From Gemmatimonas sp. UBA7669 (lineage in GTDB: Bacteria; Gemmatimonadota; Gemmatimonadetes; Gemmatimonadales; Gemmatimonadaceae): a stretch of DNA of 64,000 bases. Position 1 is the first letter of the stretch. Each line of letters opens with the position of its first letter. The position numbers and the translations under genes were made by a program. The notes under the pieces are model-generated. The model did no database searches. It saw only the letters and a program-made list of their open reading frames with translations, and had not been told where the DNA came from. The stretch spans positions 188,847 through 252,846 of the forward strand of contig NZ_DLHL01000063.1 of assembly GCF_002483225.1 (NCBI RefSeq). The letters run 5' to 3'. Of the stretch, positions 49,172-55,897 are shown piece after piece.

Positions 49172-50262
49172 TGTCGCGGTTGTGCATCGTGCCGGCCCGT
49201 GTGCTGGAAGACGACCGCGTCAGCCCGCAGGACCTCCGGGCGCTGCTGGCCATTGGCTACCACGCCTCGCTCAACGGCAAGGGCGTCTGGGCGTCCAACA
49301 AGACCCTGGCGGAGCGCGCCCGCATGGACGCGCGCGACTTCCGGCGCTGCGTGGCCCGGCTGGTGGAGTGGGGTTATGTGCGCCGCGTGGAGCGCACGGG
49401 GGACGCCGGGCGGCAGCTGACGAGCCTCACTGAGGTGCTGCTGGACGACCCGCTGGACTTTGCGGGGGGAGGGGTCACCGACCCCAGGGGGGAGGGGTCC
49501 GTGCCCCCGGGGGAGGAGGGGTGCCGGGACCCCAGGGGGGGAGGGGTGCCAGGACCCCTCCAAACGAAGACAGAGGAACGAAGACAGATATCACCTCCTG
49601 CTGCTATCGCAGCAGTCGGTGACGCGCGCGAGCGCGCCGCACCGCCGCCGCTGGACCCGCCAGCGGGTGAACCGGTCATCGTGGCCGAAGCGGGCGAGGC
49701 CGTCACGGTGGACCAGCAGGACCCCAGGCACCGGATCGCGCTGTGTGTGGCCACCAACGTGGGTATCACGGCCCGGTACGGCGAGCAGCCGACGCCAATC
49801 CGGGCCGACAGCCGGAGCACGGCCGATGCCGCGGCGGCGCTGGAAGCGGCTGGGGTGCCGCTGCGCTGGGCCTGCCGGACGCTCCGCGAACTGGCCATGA
49901 CCAAGACGCCGGGCGACGGGACACCGCCGCGCAGCGTCGGGTATTTCACGCATGCCGTGATTGCTGCGTGGCGCACCGAGCAGGCGCGGCAGCAGATGGC
50001 GGCGGTGGGCGATGTGTTCGAGGGGCTCGGGACCACGACCCGGCGCCCGGTGACGCTGGACCTGTCGGCGCCGATGACCGAGGCCGAGTGGCTGATGCGG
50101 GATGCGGTGATCGAGGCCCGGAAAGGCAGCGCCGAGGGGCAGGCGTTTTGCCGGGAACGCGGCATCGACTGGACCCGGCCGGGTGACCCCAGCGTGGTGG
50201 CGTTTGAGGCCCTGGCGGCCCAGCAGGCGCGCGAACAGCCCCCCACGCAGGCGGTGGCATGA
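49171..50262 (+). CDS. Phage replication initiator, lambda O-like, winged-helix N-terminus
   Basis: It is 363 aa. The N-terminal 75 or so residues form a winged helix-turn-helix of the replication-initiator kind (RALLAIGYHASLNGKGVW, NKTLAERARMDARDFRRCVARLVEWGYVRRVER). A Gly/Pro/Asp/Arg linker (about 98-130) encoded by G-rich iterons follows, then a mainly helical C-terminal part. ATG at 49171. The next gene overlaps by ATGA and looks like a helicase loader, giving the O-P order of lambdoid phages. Family assignment is by architecture and context. Confidence 0.72.
   Translation: MSRLCIVPARVLEDDRVSPQDLRALLAIGYHASLNGKGVWASNKTLAERARMDARDFRRCVARLVEWGYVRRVERTGDAGRQLTSLTEVLLDDPLDFAGGGVTDPRGEGSVPPGEEGCRDPRGGGVPGPLQTKTEERRQISPPAAIAAVGDARERAAPPPLDPPAGEPVIVAEAGEAVTVDQQDPRHRIALCVATNVGITARYGEQPTPIRADSRSTADAAAALEAAGVPLRWACRTLRELAMTKTPGDGTPPRSVGYFTHAVIAAWRTEQARQQMAAVGDVFEGLGTTTRRPVTLDLSAPMTEAEWLMRDAVIEARKGSAEGQAFCRERGIDWTRPGDPSVVAFEALAAQQAREQPPTQAVA
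49464..49615. repeat. Iteron array and purine-rich tract, candidate phage origin
   Basis: Four tandem units of 22-26 bp (49464-49486, 49487-49508, 49509-49534, 49535-49559), each G5-7, A, GGGGT, 5-6 bases, then ACCCC or CCCCC, so each has a GGGGT/ACCCC dyad (unit 3 has an extra GGA; unit 2 lacks the A). Downstream come a purine-rich stretch with CGAAGACAG twice (49565-49573, 49579-49587) and a hairpin CTGCTG/CAGCAG (49598-49615). Iterons then an easily melted tract inside the initiator gene is the layout of the lambda origin. Confidence 0.65.
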
Positions 50263-50891
50263 CCGGCGAGCCGATGGGGCCTGTGGGCGGCCTCCTGGCC
50301 GACGTGCCGCTGCCGCTGCTGGTGGTCACGCGGCGCGCGCTCGAGACGCTGGCCCGGCACTGGCCCAAGGCGATGGCGGCGGCCACGGGGCGCAGCGAGG
50401 CGGCCGACGCGTTTGTGCGGGACTATGCGCTGGCCTGTCAGGGCGCCGACCTCGACGCCATCGAACCGGCCGCGCAGCAGTGGGTGGCGACGGGCAAGTA
50501 TTACCCGAAGCCGGCCGAGCTGGGGACGCTGGCCCGCAACCTGAGCCGACCCAGCAGCACGCCCGTGGCCGGCCCGTCGCCCCATGTGCGCGAAGCGGAG
50601 GCGCAGCTGGCGCAGCGGCTCGAGGTCGGGCGCGTGCAGGCCATGAACACCTGGGCCTACGAGCAGCTGGGCTCCATGCTGGCCGTGATGGCGGTGTGGG
50701 CCCGGCTCATGGAGCAGGCCACGCGCCTTGAGCAGCGGCAGTTGATCCAGGCGGGCCGGGTGGATCGGAAGGACTTCCGCGAGGCCGTGCTGGCCGTCAA
50801 GGCGGAGCGCGAGGCGAAGCAGCAGGCCGAAGCGGCGGCGCGCCATGCCGGACCGCTGGCGGAGGCCGTGTCGGCCGTGGTGGCGCCATGA
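50259..50891 (+). CDS. Probable phage helicase loader / replication P-like protein
   Basis: It is 210 aa. An N-terminal helical domain with TGKYYPKPAELGTLARNL resembles the pattern in phage helicase loaders (a small helical domain before a Pro-containing motif). The C-terminus is a long charged helix (LEQRQLIQAGRVDRKDFREAVLAVKAEREAKQQAEAAARH). Overlaps the initiator by ATGA. Weak sequence support; context carries most of the weight. Confidence 0.55.
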   Translation: MTGEPMGPVGGLLADVPLPLLVVTRRALETLARHWPKAMAAATGRSEAADAFVRDYALACQGADLDAIEPAAQQWVATGKYYPKPAELGTLARNLSRPSSTPVAGPSPHVREAEAQLAQRLEVGRVQAMNTWAYEQLGSMLAVMAVWARLMEQATRLEQRQLIQAGRVDRKDFREAVLAVKAEREAKQQAEAAARHAGPLAEAVSAVVAP

Positions 50892-51127
50892 AGACCCAGA
50901 CCCGTGAGCAGGTGATCCGGACGCTGGTGGACCAGATATGGGGTGACGAGCGAGTGGCCTCCAACGGCGCCCAGATCCGGCCGGACGACTGGGCGCTGTC
51001 GGTGCACCCGAGTGACGAGGTGGACGCCATGCTGGTGGCCTGCGCGGTGGGCTGCCGGCTGCATGTGAGCCCGCGCGTTCCCCAGGGTATTGTGATGCTG
51101 CGGCAGTTGCCACCGGAGGTGCGATGA
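50888..51127 (+). CDS. Small phage protein, unknown
   Basis: Not recognised. It is 79 aa, soluble, acidic in the middle (IWGDERV, RPDDWALSVHPSDEVDAML). Linked by ATGA overlaps to the genes on both sides, so part of the replication operon. Confidence 0.65.
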   Translation: MKTQTREQVIRTLVDQIWGDERVASNGAQIRPDDWALSVHPSDEVDAMLVACAVGCRLHVSPRVPQGIVMLRQLPPEVR

Positions 51128-51624
51128 TCGAGCCCGTGTGCCCCTGCGCCCCCGTGGCGCCGCATTTGCAGCCCCGCAGTGAGGCCGAGGTGGCCTTCGC
51201 CTGTGACGACTTCATGGCCCGCGCCGGCTGGATTGTTGAGCGGTACGAGCAGCGCCGGGCGAGTCACATCACCGAGGGTTTGCCCGACCGCCGCTACGTG
51301 CACATGGCCCGGGGCTTCCGGGTGTGGGTGGAACTCAAGAAGCCCGGCGGCCAGATGACCCGCCAGCAGCACGCGTGGCTGGGTGTCGAGCTGATGGCTG
51401 GCGCCTTGGCGCTGCCCGTGGACGACGTGGCGCAGCTGCTCCACCTCGTGAACTTGCTGCCGAAGCTGTATGGCCATGCGGACGCGCTGAGCTACTGCCG
51501 CAGCGTGACGGCGCTGTTTGCGGAGCGGGGCTATCGCGGCGAGCGGTTGCCCGAGGGCGCCAGAAAGCGGCGCTCAGGAGCGTCCAAGGGCTCGGGGCAG
51601 CGGCAACGGACCCGCCGCGCGTAG
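51124..51624 (+). CDS. VRR-NUC domain nuclease
   Basis: It is 166 aa. The PD-(D/E)xK core is readable: acidic residue in SEAEVAFACDDFMARAGW, then GLPDRRY, and WVELKKPGGQMTRQQHAWL with the ExK pair. VRR-NUC proteins are stand-alone Holliday-junction or structure-specific nucleases in phages, which fits a replication/recombination operon. The C-terminus is basic (ARKRRSGASKGSGQRQRTRRA). Its last 51 nt overlap the convergent gene at 51574. Confidence 0.85.
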   Translation: MIEPVCPCAPVAPHLQPRSEAEVAFACDDFMARAGWIVERYEQRRASHITEGLPDRRYVHMARGFRVWVELKKPGGQMTRQQHAWLGVELMAGALALPVDDVAQLLHLVNLLPKLYGHADALSYCRSVTALFAERGYRGERLPEGARKRRSGASKGSGQRQRTRRA

Positions 51625-51813
51625 GTCGGGGTGCTGCGCCTCGGCGGCTTCCAAGGCGGCCCGGGCGCGCTGCAGTCGGGCGGTCAGGCGGGGCGCCTCG
51701 CTGAGGCTGGCTGCCGCGAGACGGCGGCTCACCCGCTCGACCACGCGGCGCCAGAAGCGCACGGTGGGATGGGTGACCGGCCAGCCGGCCGGGTGGAACG
51801 CAACACGGGCCAT
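51574..51813 (-). CDS. Small basic phage protein, unknown
   Basis: Not recognised. It is 79 aa, Arg/Ala-rich with a probable coiled helix (LTARLQRARAALEAAEAQHPDL). Last gene of the minus-strand block and convergent with the nuclease gene. No good ribosome-binding site seen, so it could be spurious. Confidence 0.4.
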   Translation of the reverse strand: MARVAFHPAGWPVTHPTVRFWRRVVERVSRRLAAASLSEAPRLTARLQRARAALEAAEAQHPDLRAAGPLPLPRALGRS

Positions 51814-51846
51814 GCGGTGAGCATAGCCCGTGGTGTCAGCGAAATG

Positions 51847-52050
51847 TCAGCGGTGGTCGCCAATCCGCACATGCGTGCCCGTGAACGCGTCCGGCGGGTT
51901 AGCCGGGACCTCGCTCCACTGCCACGGATCGGGCTGGAGGTCATACTTGGCCCACTGCCCGTTGAGCAGCGCGTCCCGGGCGGCCGGGTCCAGCGCCGCG
52001 AGAGCGTCCGGGTCGGATTGGAGCTTGGTAGTGAGGTCGTCGGCGCTCAT
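51847..52050 (-). CDS. Small phage protein, unknown
   Basis: Not recognised. It is 67 aa, acidic N-terminus (MSADDLTTKLQSDPDALAAL), then NGQWAKYDLQPDPWQWSEVP with several tryptophans. ATGA overlap with the upstream gene supports it. Confidence 0.55.
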   Translation of the reverse strand: MSADDLTTKLQSDPDALAALDPAARDALLNGQWAKYDLQPDPWQWSEVPANPPDAFTGTHVRIGDHR

Positions 52051-52280
52051 GCCGCCCCCAGCGCCTTGCGGGAGGTGGAGTCCTGCCAGCCCTTTTCCTC
52101 GTCGTAGTCGAGGTGGTCATCATGGACAGCCCGCATACCCTCGCGGTGTGCGTCACGCACCAGCGACCGGAGCCGCACAATCTCGGCCGCCATGCGCTCG
52201 TGATCGTAAATGGGTCCGGCGTGCTCGTGGTAGCTGGCCTGAAACTCGGCCAGTACCGCTTTGGTGTTGTTGTCGGTCAT
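52047..52280 (-). CDS. Small phage protein, unknown
   Basis: Not recognised. It is 77 aa, predicted helical and charged (HERMAAEIVRLRSLVRDAHREGMRAVHDDHLDYDEEKGW). Four-base overlaps with neighbours on both sides. Confidence 0.6.
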   Translation of the reverse strand: MTDNNTKAVLAEFQASYHEHAGPIYDHERMAAEIVRLRSLVRDAHREGMRAVHDDHLDYDEEKGWQDSTSRKALGAA

Positions 52281-52555
52281 GGCCTGATCCCGAACGAGGT
52301 GAGCCCGTCCACCTGACGCCAGGTGCGGGGCATGACGCGCAGCTCGCCGCGCTCCATGCGGGCTACGGTGTTGACGTGGACGCCAAGCTGTTGCGCCAGG
52401 CCGAGCTGGGTCAAGCCGAGCTGGGTGCGCCGGGTACGGAGCCGCTCGCCATCGACGCGCTGCTGATGGCGCTGCGCGGCGCGCTTGAGGGCGGCCAGCT
52501 TGAGGGTGTGGACGGCCACGCCCGTCATCTCGAAGCTGCGGGGCTCAGTCGCCAT
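52277..52555 (-). CDS. XRE-type helix-turn-helix regulator
   Basis: It is 92 aa. A Cro/C1-type HTH occupies about residues 38-75: TRRTQLGLTQLGLAQQLGVH, then NTVARMERGELRV. It is small and lacks a protease or dimerisation domain of the CI type, so Cro-like or an accessory regulator is more likely than the main repressor. Fourth gene upstream from the end of the minus-strand block, directly after the small membrane protein gene. Confidence 0.8.
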   Translation of the reverse strand: MATEPRSFEMTGVAVHTLKLAALKRAAQRHQQRVDGERLRTRRTQLGLTQLGLAQQLGVHVNTVARMERGELRVMPRTWRQVDGLTSFGIRP

Positions 52556-52724
52556 TGATCACCCGGAGGGTTGCGGCGCGGTGCTCGGCCGGGGTGCGCC
52601 GCAGGCGCCGACCGGTCCGCCAGAAGCCCACGCAGGCCCAGCCTACCAGCAGGCCGCCCACGCCCAGCGACACGGTGAGCAGCGCCAGCAGCGCGTACCA
52701 CACGACGGTTTCCAAGCTGGGCAT
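52545..52724 (-). CDS. Small single-span phage membrane protein
   Basis: It is 59 aa: MPSLETVVWYALLALLTVSL start, one hydrophobic helix of about 28 residues (8-34), then a basic tail (FWRTGRRLRRTPAEHR). Its last 11 nt overlap the regulator gene, and the next gene upstream ends 2 nt before its ATG. Could be an immunity or superinfection-exclusion type protein by size and position, but nothing proves it. Confidence 0.6.
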   Translation of the reverse strand: MPSLETVVWYALLALLTVSLGVGGLLVGWACVGFWRTGRRLRRTPAEHRAATLRVINGD

Positions 52725-52726
52725 GG

Positions 52727-53122
52727 TCAGATCCTCGACACGTCGATCACGACGGCGTTGGTCGACACGTGGATCGTGTCCTGTCGAGGCGCTGGACTCG
52801 TCAGCGCCCGCAGCCGGAGGTCCAGCCGCTGCACGTTGGCCCGGATCGCCTCGGCGTAGGCGTCGGCCGCCAGCGCGCCGGCCTCGAGTTCGCCGCGCAG
52901 CGTGATCCCGGCCTGCACGGCATCGACCAGCACGCGCCCCAGGTCGTCGCGGGTGCCGGCGGGTGGCGCATGGAGCACGGCCCGCAGCGCCCCGTCCAGC
53001 GTGGCGCGCAGCTGCTCCCGGGCGCCGGGCATGGTGTAATGCCGCAGGCCGCTTCCGGCGGCCCGCAGCACGGCGTCCAGCACCACGTCAGCGCGGTCGG
53101 GGGAGAGGAATAGAGTGTTCAT
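52727..53122 (-). CDS. Phage protein, unknown, helical
   Basis: Not recognised. It is 131 aa from MNTLFLSPDRADVVLDAVLR; the longer frame upstream is a shadow of the neighbour. Mostly Ala/Leu/Arg-rich helices, ending DTIHVSTNAVVIDVSRI. The start overlaps the stop of the 59-aa gene by ATGA. Confidence 0.6.
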   Translation of the reverse strand: MNTLFLSPDRADVVLDAVLRAAGSGLRHYTMPGAREQLRATLDGALRAVLHAPPAGTRDDLGRVLVDAVQAGITLRGELEAGALAADAYAEAIRANVQRLDLRLRALTSPAPRQDTIHVSTNAVVIDVSRI

Positions 53123-53298
53123 CGGCGAGGCCCGACAATGACTGCGCCAGGCTGCACGCACTGCAGAATGCCCGCGCCAGTATCGGCCAAAACGCCGCCT
53201 TTTCCCCCGCACTCGGCTGAGAGTGTCGCCAGACCCCACAAGGAAAACAGTCCGAGGATGCCAAGGGCGGCCCTCTTAATCCACAGGCGCTTGTTCAT
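53119..53298 (-). CDS. Small phage membrane/secreted protein with two cysteines
   Basis: It is 59 aa: basic start MNKRLWIKRA, hydrophobic helix (11-28), then a short outer part with AECGGKGGVLADTGAGILQC, two cysteines that could pair. Overlaps both neighbours by 4 nt. Function unknown. Confidence 0.6.
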   Translation of the reverse strand: MNKRLWIKRAALGILGLFSLWGLATLSAECGGKGGVLADTGAGILQCVQPGAVIVGPRR

Positions 53299-53636
53299 CG
53301 CTGCCGACCCTCCATCTCGTCCAGCACCGAGCCGATGTACACGAAGTGGCGCTTGCCAGTGCGCGGGTTGAAGTACAGAAGGTTGTCGCCGCGCGCCTGG
53401 TGCCCCGTGACGACCCCCTGAATCAGGCGGTCGCCGTGGCGCCACCGAATCTCGGCGCCCACGGGGTACAAGTCTTCCATCGTGGCCAGCTTGGCGTCCT
53501 CGGCATCCTGTTCGGCTTCTCTCGCTGCCTGATAGAGCGCCCACTTGGTCGGGTGCGTGTTCACGCCGCCCCCCGCGTCCGCGCCTGCAAACGGGTGGAG
53601 CGTGGGTGCGGGTGGGGCGGTGTGTGTGGTGCTCAT
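53295..53636 (-). CDS. Small phage protein, beta-barrel-like, first gene of leftward block
   Basis: It is 113 aa from MSTTHTAPPAPTLHPF with GAGG 5 nt upstream. A helical acidic segment (YQAAREAEQDAEDAKLATMED) is followed by VGAEIRWRHGDRLIQGVVTG and RTGKRHFVYIGSVLDEM, a pattern like small SH3-type barrels. First gene after the predicted leftward promoter. Confidence 0.65.
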   Translation of the reverse strand: MSTTHTAPPAPTLHPFAGADAGGGVNTHPTKWALYQAAREAEQDAEDAKLATMEDLYPVGAEIRWRHGDRLIQGVVTGHQARGDNLLYFNPRTGKRHFVYIGSVLDEMEGRQR

Positions 53637-53685
53637 AACAGCCTCGCGTGTGGTGGAAAGCAGACACCCGGCCCCCGCCGGGCGG

Positions 53686-53753
53686 AAAACTATACGTAGA
53701 GGATAGTTAAGTTTAGCCATTTGGTCAAGAGTGGTAAGGTTAGTATTGACCCC
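53686..53753. promoter_or_regulatory. Divergent control region of the prophage
   Basis: AT-rich for this genome. On the minus strand TTGACC (53728-53723), 17 nt, TATCCT (53705-53700) is a good sigma70 promoter for the eight-gene leftward block. Dyads AACTAT/ATAGTT (53688-53693, 53703-53708, overlapping the -10) and GGTCAA/TTGACC (53723-53728, 53746-53751, overlapping the -35) are candidate operators. A weaker rightward TTGGTC-N17-TATTGA begins at 53721. Confidence 0.6.
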
Positions 53754-54500
53754 ATGAATCACGGCCGGTACTGTGACGGTATGCAGGGACCCCCCGTTGC
53801 GCCCGATGGCGCTGCCGACCCGCTGCCGAATCCGCGCCACGAGGCCTTTTGTCGGCTGGTGGCGTCGGGCATGGGGCACGCGCAGGCCTACCGCGAAGCC
53901 GGGTATGGGTCGCGCACGCCGGATGCGGCGGCGGCGCAGCTCTTGCGCTCGGCGTCGATTGCGGCGCGGGTGGCCTACCTCGAATACGACAAGCTGGCCA
54001 CGGCGCGCGCGGCCTCGCTGGTGGACAGCCACCGCATCCAGCAAGAGCTCGAGTGTCTGGCGACGGCGGACCTCACCGAAGCCTTCGAGGAGGCCGTGGA
54101 CCCGCACGACGGGACTATTGTCCCGCGCATGAAGCCGCTGACGCGCTGGCCGACGCCGCTCAAGCGCGCGCTCCACAAGGTGAAAGTGCGGCGCTACCTC
54201 GAAGGCATGGGCGAGAACGCCCGCGAAGTCGAGGTGCTGGAATTCCAGCTGACGCCCAAGGTGCCCGCGATCCACGAGCTGCGCGCCCACCTGGGCTTGC
54301 TCAAGCCCCGCGATGTGAACGTGACGGTGCGTGGCGTGATCGCGCTGCCGGTCATGCAGGTGCCCGCGCCGACGATGGCCGACCGGGTGATTGACGGCGA
54401 CGTGTCGGAAGCCGAGGTGGCGCAGGTGGTCGTCCCGCCGCGCGAGAAGGCCGAGCAGGCGCGCCGGGCGCTGTTGGCCCGCATCGAGGGGCCGCGCTGA
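53754..54500 (+). CDS. Terminase small subunit
   Basis: DNA-recognition subunit of the packaging motor. About 248 aa if started at ATG 53754 (ATG 53781 is an alternative). N-terminal HTH typical of the terminase small subunit: PNPRHEAFCRLVASGMGHAQ, AYREAGYG, AAAAQLLRSASIAARVAYLE; then a helical middle with LECLATADLTEAFEEAVD. First gene of the rightward late block. Confidence 0.82.
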   Translation: MNHGRYCDGMQGPPVAPDGAADPLPNPRHEAFCRLVASGMGHAQAYREAGYGSRTPDAAAAQLLRSASIAARVAYLEYDKLATARAASLVDSHRIQQELECLATADLTEAFEEAVDPHDGTIVPRMKPLTRWPTPLKRALHKVKVRRYLEGMGENAREVEVLEFQLTPKVPAIHELRAHLGLLKPRDVNVTVRGVIALPVMQVPAPTMADRVIDGDVSEAEVAQVVVPPREKAEQARRALLARIEGPR

Positions 54501-54503
54501 GGC

Positions 54504-54815
54504 ATGGTCGATATGAGCGCCGTGGAGCTGGTCCTCTTGGTGCTCAGCACCGCCGTCACCGTGGCCACGGCCATGGCGCTGGCGGGCCTGTTCGTGATTC
54601 GGCTGGTGGTGGCCAAGGATCTGGCGCCGTTCGGCGTCTCGCTCGCGGAGCTGAAAGCGATCCTCACCGACCTCGTGGCGCGGCTCGATGAGCACCGCCG
54701 CGTCACGGACAACAACACCAACGAGCTACATGGGCTGGTGGATGCCCTGAAAACCACCACCACCGATCTGGTGGTGCGCGTGTCCCTCCTCGAACAGAGC
54801 CACCGCCATGCGTGA
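54504..54815 (+). CDS. Holin-like small membrane protein
   Basis: It is 103 aa: one hydrophobic helix near the N-terminus (ELVLLVLSTAVTVATAMALA), then a long helix with coiled-coil spacing (LKAILTDLVARLDEHRRVTD, ELHGLVDALKTTTTDLVVRV). This layout is common for phage holin/antiholin or spanin-like proteins. It overlaps the next membrane protein by 8 nt. Confidence 0.6.
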   Translation: MVDMSAVELVLLVLSTAVTVATAMALAGLFVIRLVVAKDLAPFGVSLAELKAILTDLVARLDEHRRVTDNNTNELHGLVDALKTTTTDLVVRVSLLEQSHRHA

Positions 54816-55029
54816 GACCCTCGCCCGCTGGTTCGCCCCGCCCTACTCGCAGCTGACCGCTGTGGTCGCCGCTGTGGTCGCCATTGCCGCCGAGTTCACC
54901 GACCCGGCGGCGTTGCCGGTGCTGCTCGGTGTGTTCGGCCCCGACTGGACCAAGGGCGTGGTGGCCGCGTGTGCGCTCGTGCTGCTGGTCAGCCGTGCGC
55001 TCGAACGGCAGCGCACGACCAAGCGATGA
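54808..55029 (+). CDS. Holin-like protein, two membrane segments
   Basis: It is 73 aa with two hydrophobic segments (about 16-30 and 48-63) and a basic C-terminus (RALERQRTTKR), the outline of a small holin. Placed with the previous gene between the terminase subunits. Confidence 0.6.
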   Translation: MRETLARWFAPPYSQLTAVVAAVVAIAAEFTDPAALPVLLGVFGPDWTKGVVAACALVLLVSRALERQRTTKR

Positions 55030-55589
55030 GCCGCACCAAGCGGGCGGTCGATCCGCTCGCCGGCCCGCAGCCGTGGCACCACTACGGCTGTACGGGCGCC
55101 TTCTACGTGCGGCTACCCGAGCCGCATGCCACGCTCGGTCCCTTCGAGCACGGCCACGAGGCCGACGCCGCGCAGATCGCGTGGTGGGCGGCGTATCGGC
55201 CGGATGACCACAACCCCAGGAGCCCGATGTTGTACAAGAGTGCGTCGCAAACGGCGGAGGATAGCGCAGGTCGGGAGTTCGGTCGTGCCATTGGCATACC
55301 GAGCAGGGCGCTTCTCGTTGAATCTCCCTCCGCCCCCGCCTCGACGAACGCCACGCAGGCGCTCACGGAGGTGGCCGAGCTGGTGGAGTTGGCCGAGCGG
55401 CTGGCGGTGCGTCTGTTCAGTGTCGAGGCGCGCATTGTCAGCTCGGTGCCGATGGCGTCTGCGAAGGAGGCGGATCGGCTGCAGGTCGGCAACGGACTGC
55501 TGGCGGACGTGGACGCCATCCGTGACCGACTGAACACGGCGATCAGCCGCGCGCACGATACGGTCACGCGCATCGAGGGGGCGCTGTGA
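55026..55589 (+). CDS. Phage protein, unknown
   Basis: Not recognised. It is 187 aa: a His/Trp/Tyr-rich N-terminal part (GPQPWHHYGCTGAFYVRLPE, AAQIAWWAAYRPDDHN), a linker, then helices (ALTEVAELVELAERLAVRLF, ADVDAIRDRLNTAISRAHDT). ATGA overlap with the previous gene and GTGA with the GroES gene. Confidence 0.6.
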   Translation: MSRTKRAVDPLAGPQPWHHYGCTGAFYVRLPEPHATLGPFEHGHEADAAQIAWWAAYRPDDHNPRSPMLYKSASQTAEDSAGREFGRAIGIPSRALLVESPSAPASTNATQALTEVAELVELAERLAVRLFSVEARIVSSVPMASAKEADRLQVGNGLLADVDAIRDRLNTAISRAHDTVTRIEGAL

Positions 55590-55897
55590 GCGACGCCCCG
55601 GTGTCCGAGTTCAAGGCGCGTCCGCGTGATGTGCTCGAGCCGCTGTTCGATCGCGTGGTGGTGCTGCCCGACGCGGCGCCCGATCAGATCGGCAGCATTC
55701 TGGTGGCCGAGACCGCCCAGGAGCGGCCGGCCCGTGGTGTCGTGGTGGCCGTGGGCCCGGACGTGAAGACCGTGGCGGTCGGGGATCGTGTGCTCTATGC
55801 GCACTTCACGGGCGCCGATGCGGAGCACGACGGCCAGGCGGTGCTCGTGCTGCAGGAGCCCGACGTGTACGCCAAGGTCACCGCGCGGGCCGGATGA
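55586..55897 (+). CDS. Phage-encoded GroES-like co-chaperonin
   Basis: It is 103 aa, typical Cpn10 length. The Cpn10 pattern is clear: PLFDRVVVLPDAAPDQIGSI (first strand and mobile loop), RGVVVAVGPDVKTVAVGDRVL (core), then DGQAVLVLQEPDVYAKV at the end. In T4 and relatives, phage co-chaperonins replace host GroES so that GroEL can fold the large capsid protein. Gene lies directly before terL, with GTG start and ATGA overlap. No GroEL partner is in the window. Confidence 0.87.
   Translation: MSDAPVSEFKARPRDVLEPLFDRVVVLPDAAPDQIGSILVAETAQERPARGVVVAVGPDVKTVAVGDRVLYAHFTGADAEHDGQAVLVLQEPDVYAKVTARAG

Noticed and set aside
49374..51215. 613-codon minus-strand frame in the prophage
   Set aside because: Antisense to the initiator and loader genes, which form an ATGA-linked chain; the frame exists because of GC-rich codon use.
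52400..52450. Tandem TQLGL duplication as an insertion breaking the HTH
   Set aside because: Lengthwise the segment fits a normal XRE helix 1-2; there are no extra residues.
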